Part shown: positions 21,527-36,500 of the stretch, piece after piece
Numbering within the stretch: the stretch's first letter is position 1
Layout: every line of letters starts with the position of its first letter
Origin: Mugil cephalus
Taxonomy: Eukaryota > Chordata > Actinopteri > Mugiliformes > Mugilidae
DNA: 64,000 nt
NCBI RefSeq assembly: GCF_022458985.1
Contig: NC_061781.1
Coordinates: 23,168,001 to 23,232,000, forward strand
Reading direction: 5' to 3'
The notes under the pieces: generated by a model
What the model saw: the letters and a program-made list of their open reading frames with translations, nothing else
What the model was told of the DNA's origin: nothing
Database searches by the model: none
Program-made: the position numbers and the translations under genes

Positions 21527-24500
21527 CTGTGGAAGGAAAAATATACGTGAGCCAAAGGCTTCAGGTCTGGATTTTTTTTTTGAGATGTCTAAAAACTTCT
21601 TCGTCTTGAGTTGAGAACTTTATCTCAAACATGTGGCACAAGTTATCTGAACTTTCTGGTTTCTCTGGTGTTGTCATGTTTACAGGCAGACCAGCGAAGC
21701 CAGGACAAGATGCACCATTAAAGGACCAACTGTGATCAGTAAGTGAATCAACTGCAGAGATGTTCTTTGAGAAGTTAACTGGATGGTTTAATACGGTTCT
21801 TACGGTGCTTTTCATTTGTGCTCAGAAGTCGTAATTTTTGGGTCTCGAATTTTCAATTGGATCGTCCCCCGAAGTCAGATTTTCTAAGTTACCAAGATGG
21901 CCGTCCCATGTGTAAACACTAATTAGCAGCTCCTATAATATTCTGTTTATTAGCCCTTCTGATTAATTTTTGTTGCATTAAATCGGTCGTACAGACAGTA
22001 TTTTTCCACATATATATATGTTGAAATGCTGTTACAGTGTAATTGAACTTTTTCATGTGTTATATGGGAACTACAAGCACGTATCATGCTAACAAATGCT
22101 AAAAACAACAGCCTGGTGAAACCAAAATGGAGCCAAACACCATTGTATCAAACTGTGATTAATAGTGTATTTTTTTGACACTACATTTAAATGAAACAAT
22201 TAAAACTTTAGAATATTTTTACAAACAATTTAAGCAATTCTAGTTAAAAAAAGTTATATGTTTGAGTTATACGTTCGATTTACAATTTGTGAAGCTTAAA
22301 TAGCCTCAAAATAGGTCAAAATATCAAGATTTCATTTTTTAAAAAGCTTTAATTTCACTCTGCATTTAAAAAATGTAACTATGGAACACACCAAGTTATA
22401 TTCAGGCAAACGCTTTCATGGATAAAAGCATCTAGTTTTTATTCCCAGTGCTGAATTCCACCCTTAGCCGCATCATTTTGCACCATTAGCCCCGACTGAA
22501 GCGTCTCAGTCATCCAGGTCCTGGTGACTCTGGAAATCAAGTTGAAACAAAGAGCAGCTGGACTTTCACGGAGAAGGTTTCAAACCAAGTAGCTTCTTCA
22601 GTTCACACCTTGATACTTGGCCGATGACGGGCCTTTCATTGGACGACGATAACAGGATGAAAACCTCCATTTACAGGCGAGTATCTGGTCGTTAACGGAC
22701 TCTGGTCATGTGAGTTTCAGATGAGAAACACTCATTAATGTTCCCATTTAAACCCAAAGACCCTTCCAGTGTTTTAGAACTGATGAAGCTCCATGGTTGA
22801 GTGATGAAATGTCTCCAGAAAACTCTACAGCTCCAGGTGTCGAAATGAACCGCAGCATTTATTCTAGTCACAGAAGTACCAGGTGGGACCTTTAGTATCA
22901 TATTCTGTGGCTGTGGAGAATCCTGAAGTTGACTTTTGTTTGCTCTTGAATGCAGAAAGAGGTTTGTAATCGAGGCCAAAAGTACCATAAAAAACAGGAT
23001 CATTTTCCTCTAAACCAGTTCACCTTCAGCTATTTATTGCCGTAGCTCAGCGTGTCCTCACATGACGACCTTCTGTGGCTAACGTTTTAACAGCCTGTGA
23101 TAACATGTGACTTAAGTAATGCTTGATAGGAAGCTATACGGTGCAGAGGCAAGGAGGAACCTTCAGTCGTGCAGAATTAAAGACGCCACCGACAAAGAGA
23201 TCCTAAATCAGGACAGTTTATTATTATTAAAATATCGTCTCAGTACTTACGTTAATGATGCTCTTAGATCCTTCACCGAAGAAGTCAGGAACAGGCCCGA
23301 AGGAAGTCAACACCCTCCTGATGCCCTCCCCGTATCGCTTCATGTAGTCTTCCAAACCTGTGGGGGAAGGAAACACAAATCTTACAGCAGCTGGTTCACA
23401 TATGCTTCGTAAAACGTTTTCCAGATAGTTACGTGTAGTTCGCTTTGGGTCGTCTGTGGAGAGTTGTTACAAGATGGTGGTTTTAATGTTGTGGCTGATT
23501 GGTTTATGTGATAATTTTGCAGTTTGTCTGAGATATTGGTTGATATTCCCAATAGCCTCATCGTTTCATCACCGTTGCATTTTCTAATTGAGCTACTTGA
23601 TCGTTAGCTTACACGTTAGCCTTTTTTTTGTTGTTGTTTTTGTTTACGTGACTTCACGAGCTTCATCCGAAGGAAACATTTGATAAAAATGACTGCAGCG
23701 AATCTGAGCGGATATGGTGCAGAAAGGTTCACATGGTTGTTTGTCTCATTGCATCAGGTTAAATCTAACATTTTTATACCACATGCAAAGGCAAATGTTT
23801 TCTGTGAATGGAAGCTTGAAGTGTGTGCATAAATAAATAAATATATTTAGGTATTAATTTATGTCACATATCTGCAGGTATTTATTGATTCATTAATTAA
23901 TTTATTTCTTATTGTGGCAGAATTGGTCCATATTTGTTAACCCATAACACCGTAGTCTGTGTATTTGTAGAAGTAATGTACACGTGCAGCCTCATGCAGA
24001 GGAAATCATTGTAATTATGCATTTTCACAAATATTCAACACCATTAAAAAGATGAAATAGTTCTTTAATTCATCCTACAGAGCGGAACGTGTTTCCACTT
24101 CGTGCAGGCGATTAAGTAAATTAAATGTGAGCAGCTACAATTAATTCAGTTTTCTGTAGTTGACGCTTATTGCATCATATTATTTGCAGACTCGCCTCAG
24201 TCTGTTTCTGAGAGAACCACCGAAAACAAACAAACAAAAACCCCGAGTATTTCATTAATAAGACTTTGCGGTTTAAGGGTCATAAAAACAAGACGTCAGT
24301 CACTCTGACATGTGAACTCGTCCTTGCTCACGGTTCAATGTTAAACGTCTCGTAAATAACTGGCAGCTCCTCATTTAGCTTTAAGTTTAACTATCGCTGC
24401 GATTAATTGGAGCTTTTTTCTTCATTTATTAATCTTTAATGATTCATTGGTGATATAGGCTGCACACATTTTGCCCGATCAATGATTTATGTGCTGCCCA

Positions 24501-27500
24501 AACAAACCGTTAAACATTACTCAGGGCTTCCTCCACTGCTCCCACCACGAGGTTCCTTCAATTAATGTAAAGACGGTTCAGGTATCGCGCTGTGACGGTG
24601 AATAAAAGCCAAATTTAAAAGTCCCTGCATCATAAATTTCTCTGTTCTCTCTCCACGGAGGCGTCTTAGCTGCGGCGTCTTTATCTAAACATCCTCCAGT
24701 ATTCAAACAAACGGAAAAACTACAACACAAATGACAATGATTGATCAAAACGTATCATAAAGAGGGTCGGTCTTATGGTTTGTTGACATTCCTGCGATAA
24801 GAGACGGAGCAGCTGAGGACGTCTGAAGCTTTGAAAAGTCTGTGGAAAAAAAAAAACACGTCCGAACCACTTCTTCTTCTCACCAACTCTTTAATTAAGG
24901 CAGGTCAGAGGGGCCACATTTAAAATAGCTCTGTCACACCAAAATGAAGTTATGTGGAAGTAGGAGCGGCTCAGGAACACGTTCCCTCTCCAACAGATAA
25001 CTCGGTAATAACACATTTGTCCGGATGCTTTCGCAGTTTCCGGTGTCGTCTCTCGAAAACGCTCAAAGTTATTGCATAAATCACCTTCAGCTGCTTTCGC
25101 CGCTCAGCTACTGTTCCTCCCAGAGACGCTGTTCCATGTGGGTTATGTGTGACAGAATTCATCTTATTCCGGTTTATTTATATAGCACCAATGAAAATCA
25201 CAATTATCTCCAGAGCCTGAAACCTCACACAGAACAAAGACTTTTAACAGAAAAGCTGAGCAGCTCTCGTCAGCGTCTGACTTTGTCCAGTTCTCGGCTA
25301 ATTCAGAAAAGGTTTGAAGAGGTGAGTCAGAGGAATAAAAACCTGTGAGGGCTGCATATAATTTAAATAGATGAGTTTTAGTAGAAACATGAATGGAGAG
25401 AAAAGCTGTAGAGAACAAAACTTGTCGATTTCTGCTGATTTAAGTTGGACATTTTAACCCAAAGGTCTTTTGTTTATTTGTTTTGTGTTTTTGGAGCCAG
25501 TCTCAAGTGGCCACTCGAGGATCTAAAGTCTTTGGAGCTTGATCTTTCAGACCTGGAGATTTCCAGATTATACAGAGAGTTCTCATAGCGCGTCATCAGC
25601 GCGGCATAAATCAGGAAGTCGACAAAGTAAAGAAAGAAGCACAGACTGAAGCAGATGGAGGAAAATGGTGAATTATTGCCATATTTTTTTGGGTAGGCTG
25701 AATAAAAGATTTGGAATTTTATAGACCATGAAAAAGTTATTACAAATCAGGGAGAACGACGCTAAAAGTTATCAGAGGAAAGGAGGCGGATGTGGTTAGA
25801 GAAGCTAAACCAGGATCAATGAGACAAAAGTCTGGACAACATCTGAATTTTGGCTCATGTCTTGTCAGATCATTTAAAATCTTGCTAGCAGCTAATTTTC
25901 TAGTGTAATGATCATAATATAATTCATACCAAGCTACTTGTTTCTTCATGGGATCTTAGTTGACCTGTCATTCCGACAGATTTCCTTTATATAAAGGTCA
26001 GAGTTTATACCTGGAACACAATGAAAACTACAGCTGATTTCAGATTCTCTACATTTTAAGAACAGTATTGCTTCTGTAGCAGGTTAATAAATGTGAATCA
26101 GAATCAGATAGAAGTCAATGAGGCCACATGTGGTAGCGTGATATGAATTATATTATTATCATTACGCTACAAAATTAGTTAAGAGTCGCTGTTTTCAACA
26201 TTTCAATTACCTGACAAGAAACGGGCTGAAATGTCTAAGACTAAGCATCAAACCACCGTCTGTAAAGTTCCTGATGTGTCTGGTTGTTGCAGCCAAAAAC
26301 AAGTCATAAATTCACCGTTCCAGGTTCCATCTTTGACTCGACACCAGTTTGCTCAGGGGGAACAAAATCACTTGTGATTAGTGTTGAAACATGAGCAATG
26401 ATCTTGTTTAACTTGGTCCAACTATGTGGCTGTGCAACCTGAAGCATTTAAAGGGAGACTCGACGTCTTTCTTGTTGAGCAGCTTTAATTAGCTCAGATC
26501 TAACAGTTTTAATTTACAGCTCAGTTTGCACAGAGACTTTTGACCCACTTATCTGCTGTTCACTCCCTGGCTCCGCATCTTCTCAACACGTTAACATTTA
26601 GCTACTTTCTTCTAAAGCAACAGTTTTTGCATAGTCAGCTGATAACTGGAGACGTACGTAGTGTTTTGATATTTTTTAGTCGTCACCATTTGAATCTGTT
26701 GTAGCTGTTCTTTTTGTTTTGAATGTCAAAAAACAAAGAACATGAGGTTATTATGTGGGTACAGTGTGTTTTATACATGCATCGTGGTAAAATCATTCAT
26801 ATTATTCAGTATATTTTTCATTTTTAACCAGCGTTTAGTACATTTCTCCAATGTTTTAAAGTCTTAAAACATAGATGTGTCTCTACATATTATAGATTTC
26901 TTTTACAATCTCTTGGTCTAAGTTTGTTGGGTCGATTCACAACCATTTTCGGGTTCTAGCTTTTCTACCACTTTCCAAAAGCATCTTCAGTAAATATTTA
27001 TCCTCGTGTAGGAATGTTTCAGGTATTTTACCGAGACATAAAGTAAAAAAAGAGGAATCTACCTCCACCAACATTATTTCTGTTAATCTCAGATGCGACT
27101 GCTCTTCAACAAAGCTGGATTTTTACATGCTGTAAACAGAAACAAATCTATTGTGGGGGAAAATTAAAAATAAATATATATATAACAAATACTGCCCCTG
27201 CAGCATCTCCCCCTGTTGACGACCTACGTTCTAGATAAATATGTGGTGATTTATTTAATGCAGTATTCACAGGCTGTTTCTGAATATATTTTAATAACCA
27301 TTATATTATTTATAACAAATAATGTACAAAACCTGAGCTGTTTGTTTCCATTATTGGCTTTTACTGCAGGTATTTTATGACATGTATGTGTAAATTAGAT
27401 CTATTGGCAATTAGCAAATATCATCAATATCAATATTACAATTGATCAATTATTGTTGTTCACAAAACAACAATATATATAGAAAAATGTCTAATCAACC

Positions 27501-30500
27501 AACCATAATCACCGACCCTCTAGAGGCTGCGAACCCCCTGTTGAAGACCTCATATACCTCATATGACCCTACATAGGCTCATATACCTCATGAGTTCTTT
27601 ATTATCCTTGTTTTCGTATGTATCATAAAATATAAAAATCGAATTATATCCTTTTTCCCCTTTGATACATTGTAGCTGTTCTGAGTCTAAAGCTGATAAC
27701 ATGAAGGTGCAGAGTTTCCTCTAAGGGTTTTTTTTTTAGTGCATTATTCCTTTACAGGTTCATGCTTTAGAAAGTCACTGAGGTGGAGCAGAAAAAGAGA
27801 CAGAGAGCCTGAGTGCTCTGGTATCTGATGGGAACGGTTTAAGGACCCGGAGTAGGTCTCGGCGATAGTTGGAGAACATGATCATGCCTCTGCTTCCTGA
27901 GCAGATAAAACAACAACATCAGGTAAAAGGTTCAGTACTGTAACTACAGGTAGAGTTGGCATCTGGAGCGAAGGCCGCGACGTGGGCTCTGCGAGGTTTG
28001 GATTACTGGTGTGAGGGAGTGCATTCATCGCTTCCCATCAAAGGGGAGCTTTGTTCGGCCAGAGTGTACTTTCTATGTGTATGTGTGTGTGTGTGTACAC
28101 ACAGTCAGGGTTACTGTCTGGGTTTCACACTCTCCTTTGATATTCTCCATCTCCCCGAGGTTTCACTTTCTGACACACACACACAGGAATGCCACCGCAT
28201 GGAGCTGCACATGTGTGTGTGATGAGCTGAGAAACGCGAGCGTCGCGTTGATTGACTGACGACTCCAACGGTCCGTCACTTTTATGAGTCATAAAAGAGG
28301 GAGATTTCTCGCCTCATTAACAGTTTGTGAGCAGCTGAACTTTTTTTGTAGGGTGGAAAGTGGACGGGTTTTAATACCAGTTATATTCAAACTAGCAGTG
28401 TTGTTTTTGGCAGCCGTTGTGGATTTGGTCTTTCAGTATTAGTCACAGTTTAGTCATTTCCCTGTGTCATAGCTTTAGTCGACGAAAACTCAAAAGGGTT
28501 TTCGTCAGTTTTAGTTAAAAATAAATAAAATATTAGTCTTCTAATAAATTAATTTAAATCAGTAAGTATTGAAATTTGGTTGACAGTTTGTATCAAGCGC
28601 TGTTATTCATAAAACAACAGTTAATCTTAACCCATTTTTACCGTCTGACAGACCATCCGCTAACATTTACTCCCAATTTTCGTCTCATCAACGAAAACTC
28701 ACACACGTCTCGTCACGTTTTAGTCATCAAAGAGCCATGTTTAGTTCATCATCATCAAATTATATTAATAAAACAACACCGTATATTAGGGGTGGGTACT
28801 GGCAAGGACTTCACGATACGTATCGCGATACTTGAGTCATGATACGATATATTATTGCGATATATTGCAATATTCTACGACATTTTAAATGCAGTTTAAA
28901 ATACACGTTGTATATATGTACGTCAGATGACATCAGTGATAATTCATCGGACAAATTGAGCCAAAAACTTGTACGGAAAAAGTGGTGGTGGAGGGGAGGA
29001 AGTCGCTAACGATCGGCCCAAAACATGACTTTAAATCGATATTAATACATTCAAAAATAATATTATAACGGAACAAAAAGTTGCGATTTATTGCCGTAAC
29101 GATATTTTTTCCCACTCCTAATTCATACAATATAAAATAATTAAACACTTAAAGCTGCTACTGTCTCCAACAACATAAGTTTTTTGCTCCTTTGCTCTTT
29201 TTTATTCTTATAACAGCAACAGCTTTTATACAAAACAATGAGCACTTCAAATGTTGTTTTTATCCAGATGCATGTATGAAGTTGTCTCATCCTTCTTCCT
29301 GTTGAAAGTCTTCTTTTTCACTACCACCTTTGTGTTTGCATGCTCACATTTTAGACTGTTATTGATGCCATTTTTATAAAACCGATGATTAATAGTAGCT
29401 TTCTTCTTTTGTAGTCGACTTTTCATTTTGCTCCCAACCACCCACCCCCCAAAGAATAAAATAAGACACAGTTAAACCACAATGGTACCCAACAGTCCGA
29501 ACTGAGAAATTACATAATCTTACATAATCTCACACGCCAGTTGCGGATGCATGAGACAGGCAGGTGTCAACGTGGAATCAAAACATTTAGCTAAGAGGCT
29601 AATCCGAAAGCGAGTTCTTTTGTGCCGGAGGGCGCTGCACCTGCACCCAGAGGGCAGGACAGCAACGCAACGATTAAACGCATTATGTCACCTCTTGTGC
29701 AATTGTGGATTGCAATGGAAGTAATGGCCTTATAACTGAACTCTGACTAATGGGGTGTGAAGTGGGTGTGTTACACGTCGAAGAAACAGGTGGAAACAAG
29801 GTTTGCTGAGTTTACCAAAAGTATTTTGGTGCGTTACATTTACCTCGAAGGGCGGAAATCGGCACTGGGAATGACGCCACACCTGAGTTATCGGCGTTCG
29901 AGTTACAGAAGTCGGAAAACTAGACGACCGTGTCCATGAAAGCTCTCGGCTCGTCTTAATATGACCTGGTGGAAACTTGGTGTGTTCGATATTTACACGT
30001 TTTGAGTGTAGAGTGAAATTAAAGTTTGTTAAAAAAAAATTCATGCTATTTAAGTTCTGTGGAACAGATCATTTGAACCAACTCATGAGTTTTTTACTGG
30101 AATTATTTATAGTGATTAAATCCACAAGAAAAAGTTTTAATTGTTTAACTTTAACGTAGAAGAAAAATCCACTGTTGATCCCACTTTGCCACGATTGTGC
30201 TTGGCTCTGTTTTGGTTTTACCAGGTTGTTGTCTTTAGCCGTTGTTAGCACGACATGGGGCTCGTAGTTCTCATATAACACATGAAAAACTTAAATTACA
30301 CCGTAACAGCTTTTCAACGTGTATATGTGGGAAAATTCTGTCTTTACGACTGATTTAATGCAACAAAAAGAGCTTCTAAATACTGTTTACACACGGGGCA
30401 GCCATCTTGGTAACTCATCTTTCTGAGTAGGAAATCCGACTTTGGGCGGACGTTCCAGTTCCAACTCAGAACTCCTAAATTCCGACTTCTGAGTACGAAT

Positions 30501-33500
30501 GGAACGCACCATTTGAACAGGTTATAGCCAGGAAGTTGCAAAAGGCCACAACATTGCAGTGTTCGAATTCATTATGTTCCAGCAAAGATCCACGGGGTCA
30601 ATCAAATAGTCAGTGGATTAATTCAGGGTGGTAGTTAGTCCATCCATTATGGTATTTTCTCTTTGTGTCAGTTGGAACACGTCCCATATATAAAATTCAT
30701 GAAATTATAGCTGTAGGTGTGAACATACTGCACATTTACAAGTGTTTACAGTATATTCTCGTTTTTAAGTAACACTTTACATTTAAATAATTGATGGTGG
30801 GGCTGGGTGCTGTAGTGGTTCATACCGAATACCGGTATATTTTTCCATTGTGATATGAATTTTAAATATATCGGCCATGAGACGCTGTTTCAGACCAGAC
30901 CATTTTCTAAACACACACGGTGCGACTGCGTCACTGTGACGAGTGGTGAAGATGGAAAGGTCCAAAAAATGAAGCAGCAGAACATAAAAGGCGCAACATC
31001 GGTCGTTTGTCCATCGGTTTGACCTGTCCCCCGGCTAAAACTGTCCCCAAAACCAATTTCAGCTTTAAATGAACGAGGCAAAAAAAAATGTTGCACGCAG
31101 ACTACAATTATTACGGTATATGATCACACTGCTATTGACATTACAGACATAGCAGTTTAATATGAATAAATGTTGTCCCAGCAGCAGTCAGTGTTAAAAC
31201 AGGTCCATTCAAACCTGTTTTACTTCTAGTGTGCGATTATTATACAATATTTACTCATCGTCACAGTAAAATATTCCATCTTTAGTCAGTCTCCTGCATT
31301 AAATCCTCTCTGTTGTGAATATGTGATTATGCATGAACAAAAAAAACGTAATATACGTTTTTGGTCACATCACGCAGCAGTATTGATGGAACTGGGAGTG
31401 TCTCACGATGCACTGAGCTCTTTAACCATGTCTACGTGTTCCATCCCAACACTACTGTTGCATCTCGCTCCCTTTGTTTCTCAGATAAAGTGGAGACTGT
31501 TTAAAAGAAGAGTGTTAAAAGGTATGCTGGGAGGTGACGCCGTGTGAGTCCAAAACAGGGAGGATTACCTTCAGGTGCATTGAGGTGCATTGTTTCCATG
31601 GGACCTATGAAGGCGTAACGCATTCCTAGTCCCTCTGACATCACCAGGTCGATGTCTCTCACTGAGATAATGCCGTCCTGATGGAGTAACACAGAAAAAA
31701 CAAAACACAGTCACAAACTCATTTCCTTGGATGTTAATCTAATTAGTGTTTAGCAGCGATTTAAGTCAGAGGATTTTTTATTTTTTTGCTGGAAGTTCAA
31801 CAAAGTCACGACTTTTCGTACCGAGCCAATTCCCATTGATCCCATTAGACATATAAAGTTCCCTTTAATCGGCCAATTCTGTGTCCCCACATTATGTGCA
31901 GGGAGGACAGACGGCATCAGAGGACGGAGGGATGGACGGAAGGAGAGCGGGTCCCGTGTCTTTGGTTCAGAGATACCCGTTGGCTGTGGACTGTGCAGGA
32001 AATCAAAGCTCAGGTACAGACACAGGGAGCAGGGTGAGCAAGAGGAGAGGGACAGGGTCGTCTTTGTTTGGGTCCCAGCGTCCAACAACGAGCCTGTTAT
32101 CTGAGCAAAGCCGGGGTGGTGGGTGGGGTCTTTTCTCCACTGTAATCACTGGGGGCTGTAAGCTGCTTTCTCAGCCGCTCTGCTTTCCAGCGCTGGCCTC
32201 GGCTCAAGGACCGTTTCTCTGCCTGTGTTTGAAAGGGTGAAGGAGGCGTCCCGGACCACGAGGCCGCGGATCAGGACACGCTGGTTCTACGGTTTAATAC
32301 TTTATATCAGGCAACACGTTGGCAGATCGTGCCGTAGCTACGATTAGATGTTAAACATGGTCGTATGCACCAATCAGCCTTCACATCTGTCATTTAAACC
32401 TCACAGTCTACATTTGTGTTAATTATGCGCCTCAAATGTGAAAAATACTCAAAATGAGTCCATAGCAGCATAATTATTAAACTTGTTGTTTTGAGTGACC
32501 AAAGTTTACCAAATATATAACAATTACCATTTGAAATAATAATCTAAAACTGTGAAAAAGGTGAAAATCCTCACATCTGATAAGCTGCATCCAGTGAATG
32601 TCTGAGAGTCACTGGTAGAACTGAGGGCAGGTTCTACTGAAGGTTTGCGTGTACAGAAACGTGTGCAAACTTATTGTGCAAACTAATTTACTAACAGCGC
32701 GCACGTAGGGTTGCATCTTTCAAAGGTGCAAAATAGCGCGTCGGCAACCAGTTAGCACGTTTACCTCGATGAATATGCAACATTTACGCGCAATTTTGTT
32801 TGCACATATATTAGCACATGCATACATACATTTATCAAACCTGAAAGCAACTTTGCTCATAGAAACTGTGTCTACATTTAACACGTCTCATGCGTAATTG
32901 CGCACACATGCCTGTTGTTATTGTAGCGAGGAGGATTTTTTACGCATCTTCATTTGGAAACTAAACGTTTCCCCATGAAACACATTCTTTTTTTTTTTTA
33001 TTCTGTAAATATCCAAACTGATCAGATGTATCCAATAAATAATTTGCGCTTCCCGTGGTTTACAGCGACTATTCCGTTGCGTCAGCCTCTTTTATTTATT
33101 CAGTCCGTCACTGCGCCGTGTCTTATAATTATATTCGGATGTTTTTTTGCTCTAACTCCGTAATTTGTTTATTTGCTGGCACCAAAGCCTCAGCGGTGAA
33201 CATCAGTAGTGCACCCTCATTTACATGCGGTCGTTTGCACCCGCTGTGATTTACACAATCAGTCTTAGTGAATCACCTGCAAACCGCACTTCCAGCCCAC
33301 AAGCAATTTTCTAGATTGCGCACGTAAATCTTATCCCTAAGTGTAAAAAAACGGCTTCACATCAAAGCCCCAAAGATTTAACCCCAATTCTCTAGTTGAG
33401 TTTCTGCAGAGAATTAATTAATGGGATGTTCAAAAGCCACTAAAATTATGGAAAAACACGAGTATTGGGTCATTAACAGACCTAAGTCTTGGTAGTTTAT

Positions 33501-36500
33501 GGTTTGCACGACCAACAGATGTACAAATAAAACCCCAAACTCCCCACCAGATATTTAGAGCTGAAGGAGCGATGAAATGTCTTTAATTCAACTTTGTTTT
33601 AGCCTTGATTTTTAGATTTTGTGTATACAGTGGTAGTCATTGTGAGGTGAATAATGCAGTGTTAAACATTTCTTGATATGTGTGTACACCTGTATTAGAC
33701 AGGGACAACTAATGGACAAAAAACAGTGCGGCTGGAGAAAATCCTGAGTGACTAGAAACTTCGGAAAACAACTAGACCCAGTGGTTGGTGAACAAAAAAC
33801 AAATAATGTGAAGCCCTGGTTATTAGCATATGGAGAATAACTGCTCTCTTCTAAAGTCCAATGTCATGATAAGTAGTCACACTTGTCTTAAGATAGAGCC
33901 GATATCCAGACTATTGTGAGTATTGTGAGTATCACACCAGCTCCTGTCTGAAGACTTGTGTCGAGGTCCCGGTCGACCAGTTCATCTAGTTCACCTGCCC
34001 TCGGCTCAAGCAGCAATAGAGATTCACAGCTTATCTCTATCTCCAAGGGGGAGATAAAAATAGAATAGAAACCCCCTGTTTGTCATAAAAAAAAGTCTTA
34101 GGGGACGTATTAAAACTGAGCTACATCATAGATTAGAGCCTCAAGGCTGAGATGGACCAGTTTCAGGATCTACCTGTTGATCAGCTGTAAAAAAAAAAAA
34201 AAAAGAGAGAATAATTCCTGTTTGACAGGATTTTTCTTTCTTACAAGGAAAACAAACAAACTATAGAAATCTATGTATATGGAATCTAAAAACAGTATTT
34301 TAACATAAGGATGATGTTCATGTAAATATCAAAGTAAAGGTGGAACTATGTTAACACACTAACCGAGGATTTTAAATGGAAAAACTAAACCGTCTTTTTA
34401 TTTCACGTTTCATCCTATAAGAGCTGCAGATGCTCGTTGTCACAAAGCCAATTGTTTCAATTCCCAGGGTTCAATTTCTTCCTTTCTTTATTTATTGTTG
34501 TTGTTGTTGTTGATGATGATGAAGATGATGATGATGATGACGATGAGAAGGTGCACATCTATGGCTCATTTGATCAACATTCAAATGACTCGTAGACACA
34601 AGATATTTGAGAAAAAACAGGTGTTTTAGAGTGATTTTGATTTTTTTTTAAATGTTTTGAAGATATTTTTGCTCTTTCCTCAGCTTCAGAAACAAAACCT
34701 ATTGTTGATTATTCTTTAAAAAAAATGAAATTTGAATAATTGTTCCAAATGGATCTAAGTAGCAACACGTCAACAGAACAAAAGACTACACTACAAAAAA
34801 AGGAATTTCAAGAAAGAAAAACCCTTGTATCAAAGAAATACATTTTATGCTTTGTTCAGAGACAAGAACTTTGTGCTTATTTTAAGAATTTTTTGTCAAT
34901 TAACAAAAGCTTAACCCTTTGGCAGTGTTTTTTTATTTTAATACAAGATGATTTGATTGAACATAAGAATATTTTTGCAGTTTTTGCAGCACATTAATGG
35001 TATTTAATTAAAATGAATTCAGTCCTCGGTGTTGGTTTGCTCAACACTACGACATATAGAGATGTGAAGCAGATTTGTGTTGACTGACAGAAGCAGTGAT
35101 TCTCGTTCTGTTTGCTTCTGGCAGCAAATATTTAAAAGTGTGTCTTCGTCTGACACATCTGTGGTCACATTTCACACCGGCTCTTGACAGACCCACAGAC
35201 CCAGATTAAAGCTAATTATTATGTTGATCCGCTTCAACACACACACACATAGAACAGGTTCTACTGAGACACAATCAGCTGGAGCTCCCTCTTTAACAGT
35301 GATGTGGTATTTCTGTCATCCAGGACCAAAGGGTGCCCTCAGGGTTCATCCACCCCCTCCTTCCCCCAGAAGAAGCCTGACAGGGTAGTGATCCACGCAC
35401 TAATGAAGAACAGCGTGCAGGCAGTTGAGTCTGAGTTTTCACGGCCTCGTATGAAATGACAAATATCACACGGTGGATGCCGCGATCACTTCTCACGCGT
35501 TTCCTTGACGTGTGACCGTACACTTTGATTCTCGGGAGGGGAAATATCACTGCTGCTGCCGTCGTTTTCTCAAGCTCAAGCGTGACTAAACTAACAAGTG
35601 CCTTCACATGACCGGTGGCGGTGAACTGAGGAGCTACTCTCGGAAAACAAAAGCATGCAGCGCTGCTCAAGGACTTCTTAAAAAAGTCTCAACTGTGACA
35701 AATCATGTAGCACTTGTTGCACGTAAACTCACAAAGAGAATCTGACGCATGCAGCGTTGATAAAAACAGGGTCTGTGTGAGTCCTACTATCAGAGAAAAG
35801 CCGTTTTGTTTCACTTGCCCAGAAGAAATAAAAGTAAAAGAAAAAAAAATGTCTCCAAACATGAAATGATCGATTAAACTCCACCTAAACACAATGCAGA
35901 CGTCACTGATTAAGTTAAAGTATATGGCCACTTTGAGGTTAAAATACAGTTGCAAATAACAAAAGACCTGAAATAATTAAGCATTACCTCAAAGTGTAGA
36001 GCAGGGGACCCCCAAACTTTATATGTGTTCTATATTAAACTAGTGCTATTTATAAATATACATTATTATTATCATTTTGCAATTAACATTAAGCTAAAAT
36101 ATGTTGTATTTGTGTTAATGTGTGTTAAAAGAAGTGACTAACAGAACTAGAGAGAAATCATTAACTGTCTAAGTTCATGTGTGATTTACTCCTACAAACA
36201 TAACGTACAAACGTCACACAGGCATTAGTCACACAGGTTAGTATGTGTGACGCCTCGACATTACTTGACTTGACATTTACTCGGTAATCAGCCTCTGGGA
36301 ATGCACATGATGCCGGAGACGTACAAGTCTGTAAAGTAAAGTTCTAGTGTAGTGGATCGGCCTGTTCTGACGGTCTGTGCACATTCCTTTTATTCAGCAA
36401 CATTCAAATCATCTGTGCGTTTACTACAGGAAACATCCCAACCAACGAAGAGATGGATCGTTTTGTAGAGACAAATTTGTTTCGCTGAAATCTTTTAGCA

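Larger units (their letters stand above)
23358..31568 (-). other. cryl1 intron 7, transposon-rich
   Basis: No additional exon recognised. It holds a solo Tc1-family terminus near 23.48-23.51 kb (TTAATGTTGTGGCTGATTGG), a fish repeat fragment with TTTATTTATATAGCACCAA near 25.17 kb, (GT)n near 28.08 kb, a TAGTCGACGAAAACTC repeat (28.39-28.77 kb), a TIR-bounded element (28786-29121), repeats at 29.8-30.0 and 30.34-30.55 kb, and a CCGGTATA-bearing repeat (about 30.79-31.12 kb). Confidence 0.6.

Noticed and set aside
31881..32240. 119-residue plus-strand open frame, relatively GC-rich
   Set aside because: Lies in cryl1 intron 6 next to exon 7 with no family resemblance and no convincing exon boundaries.
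35293..35670. 125-residue minus-strand open frame in cryl1 intron 6
   Set aside because: No recognisable domain, no splice-site support, lies in an intron between repeats; a chance open frame.
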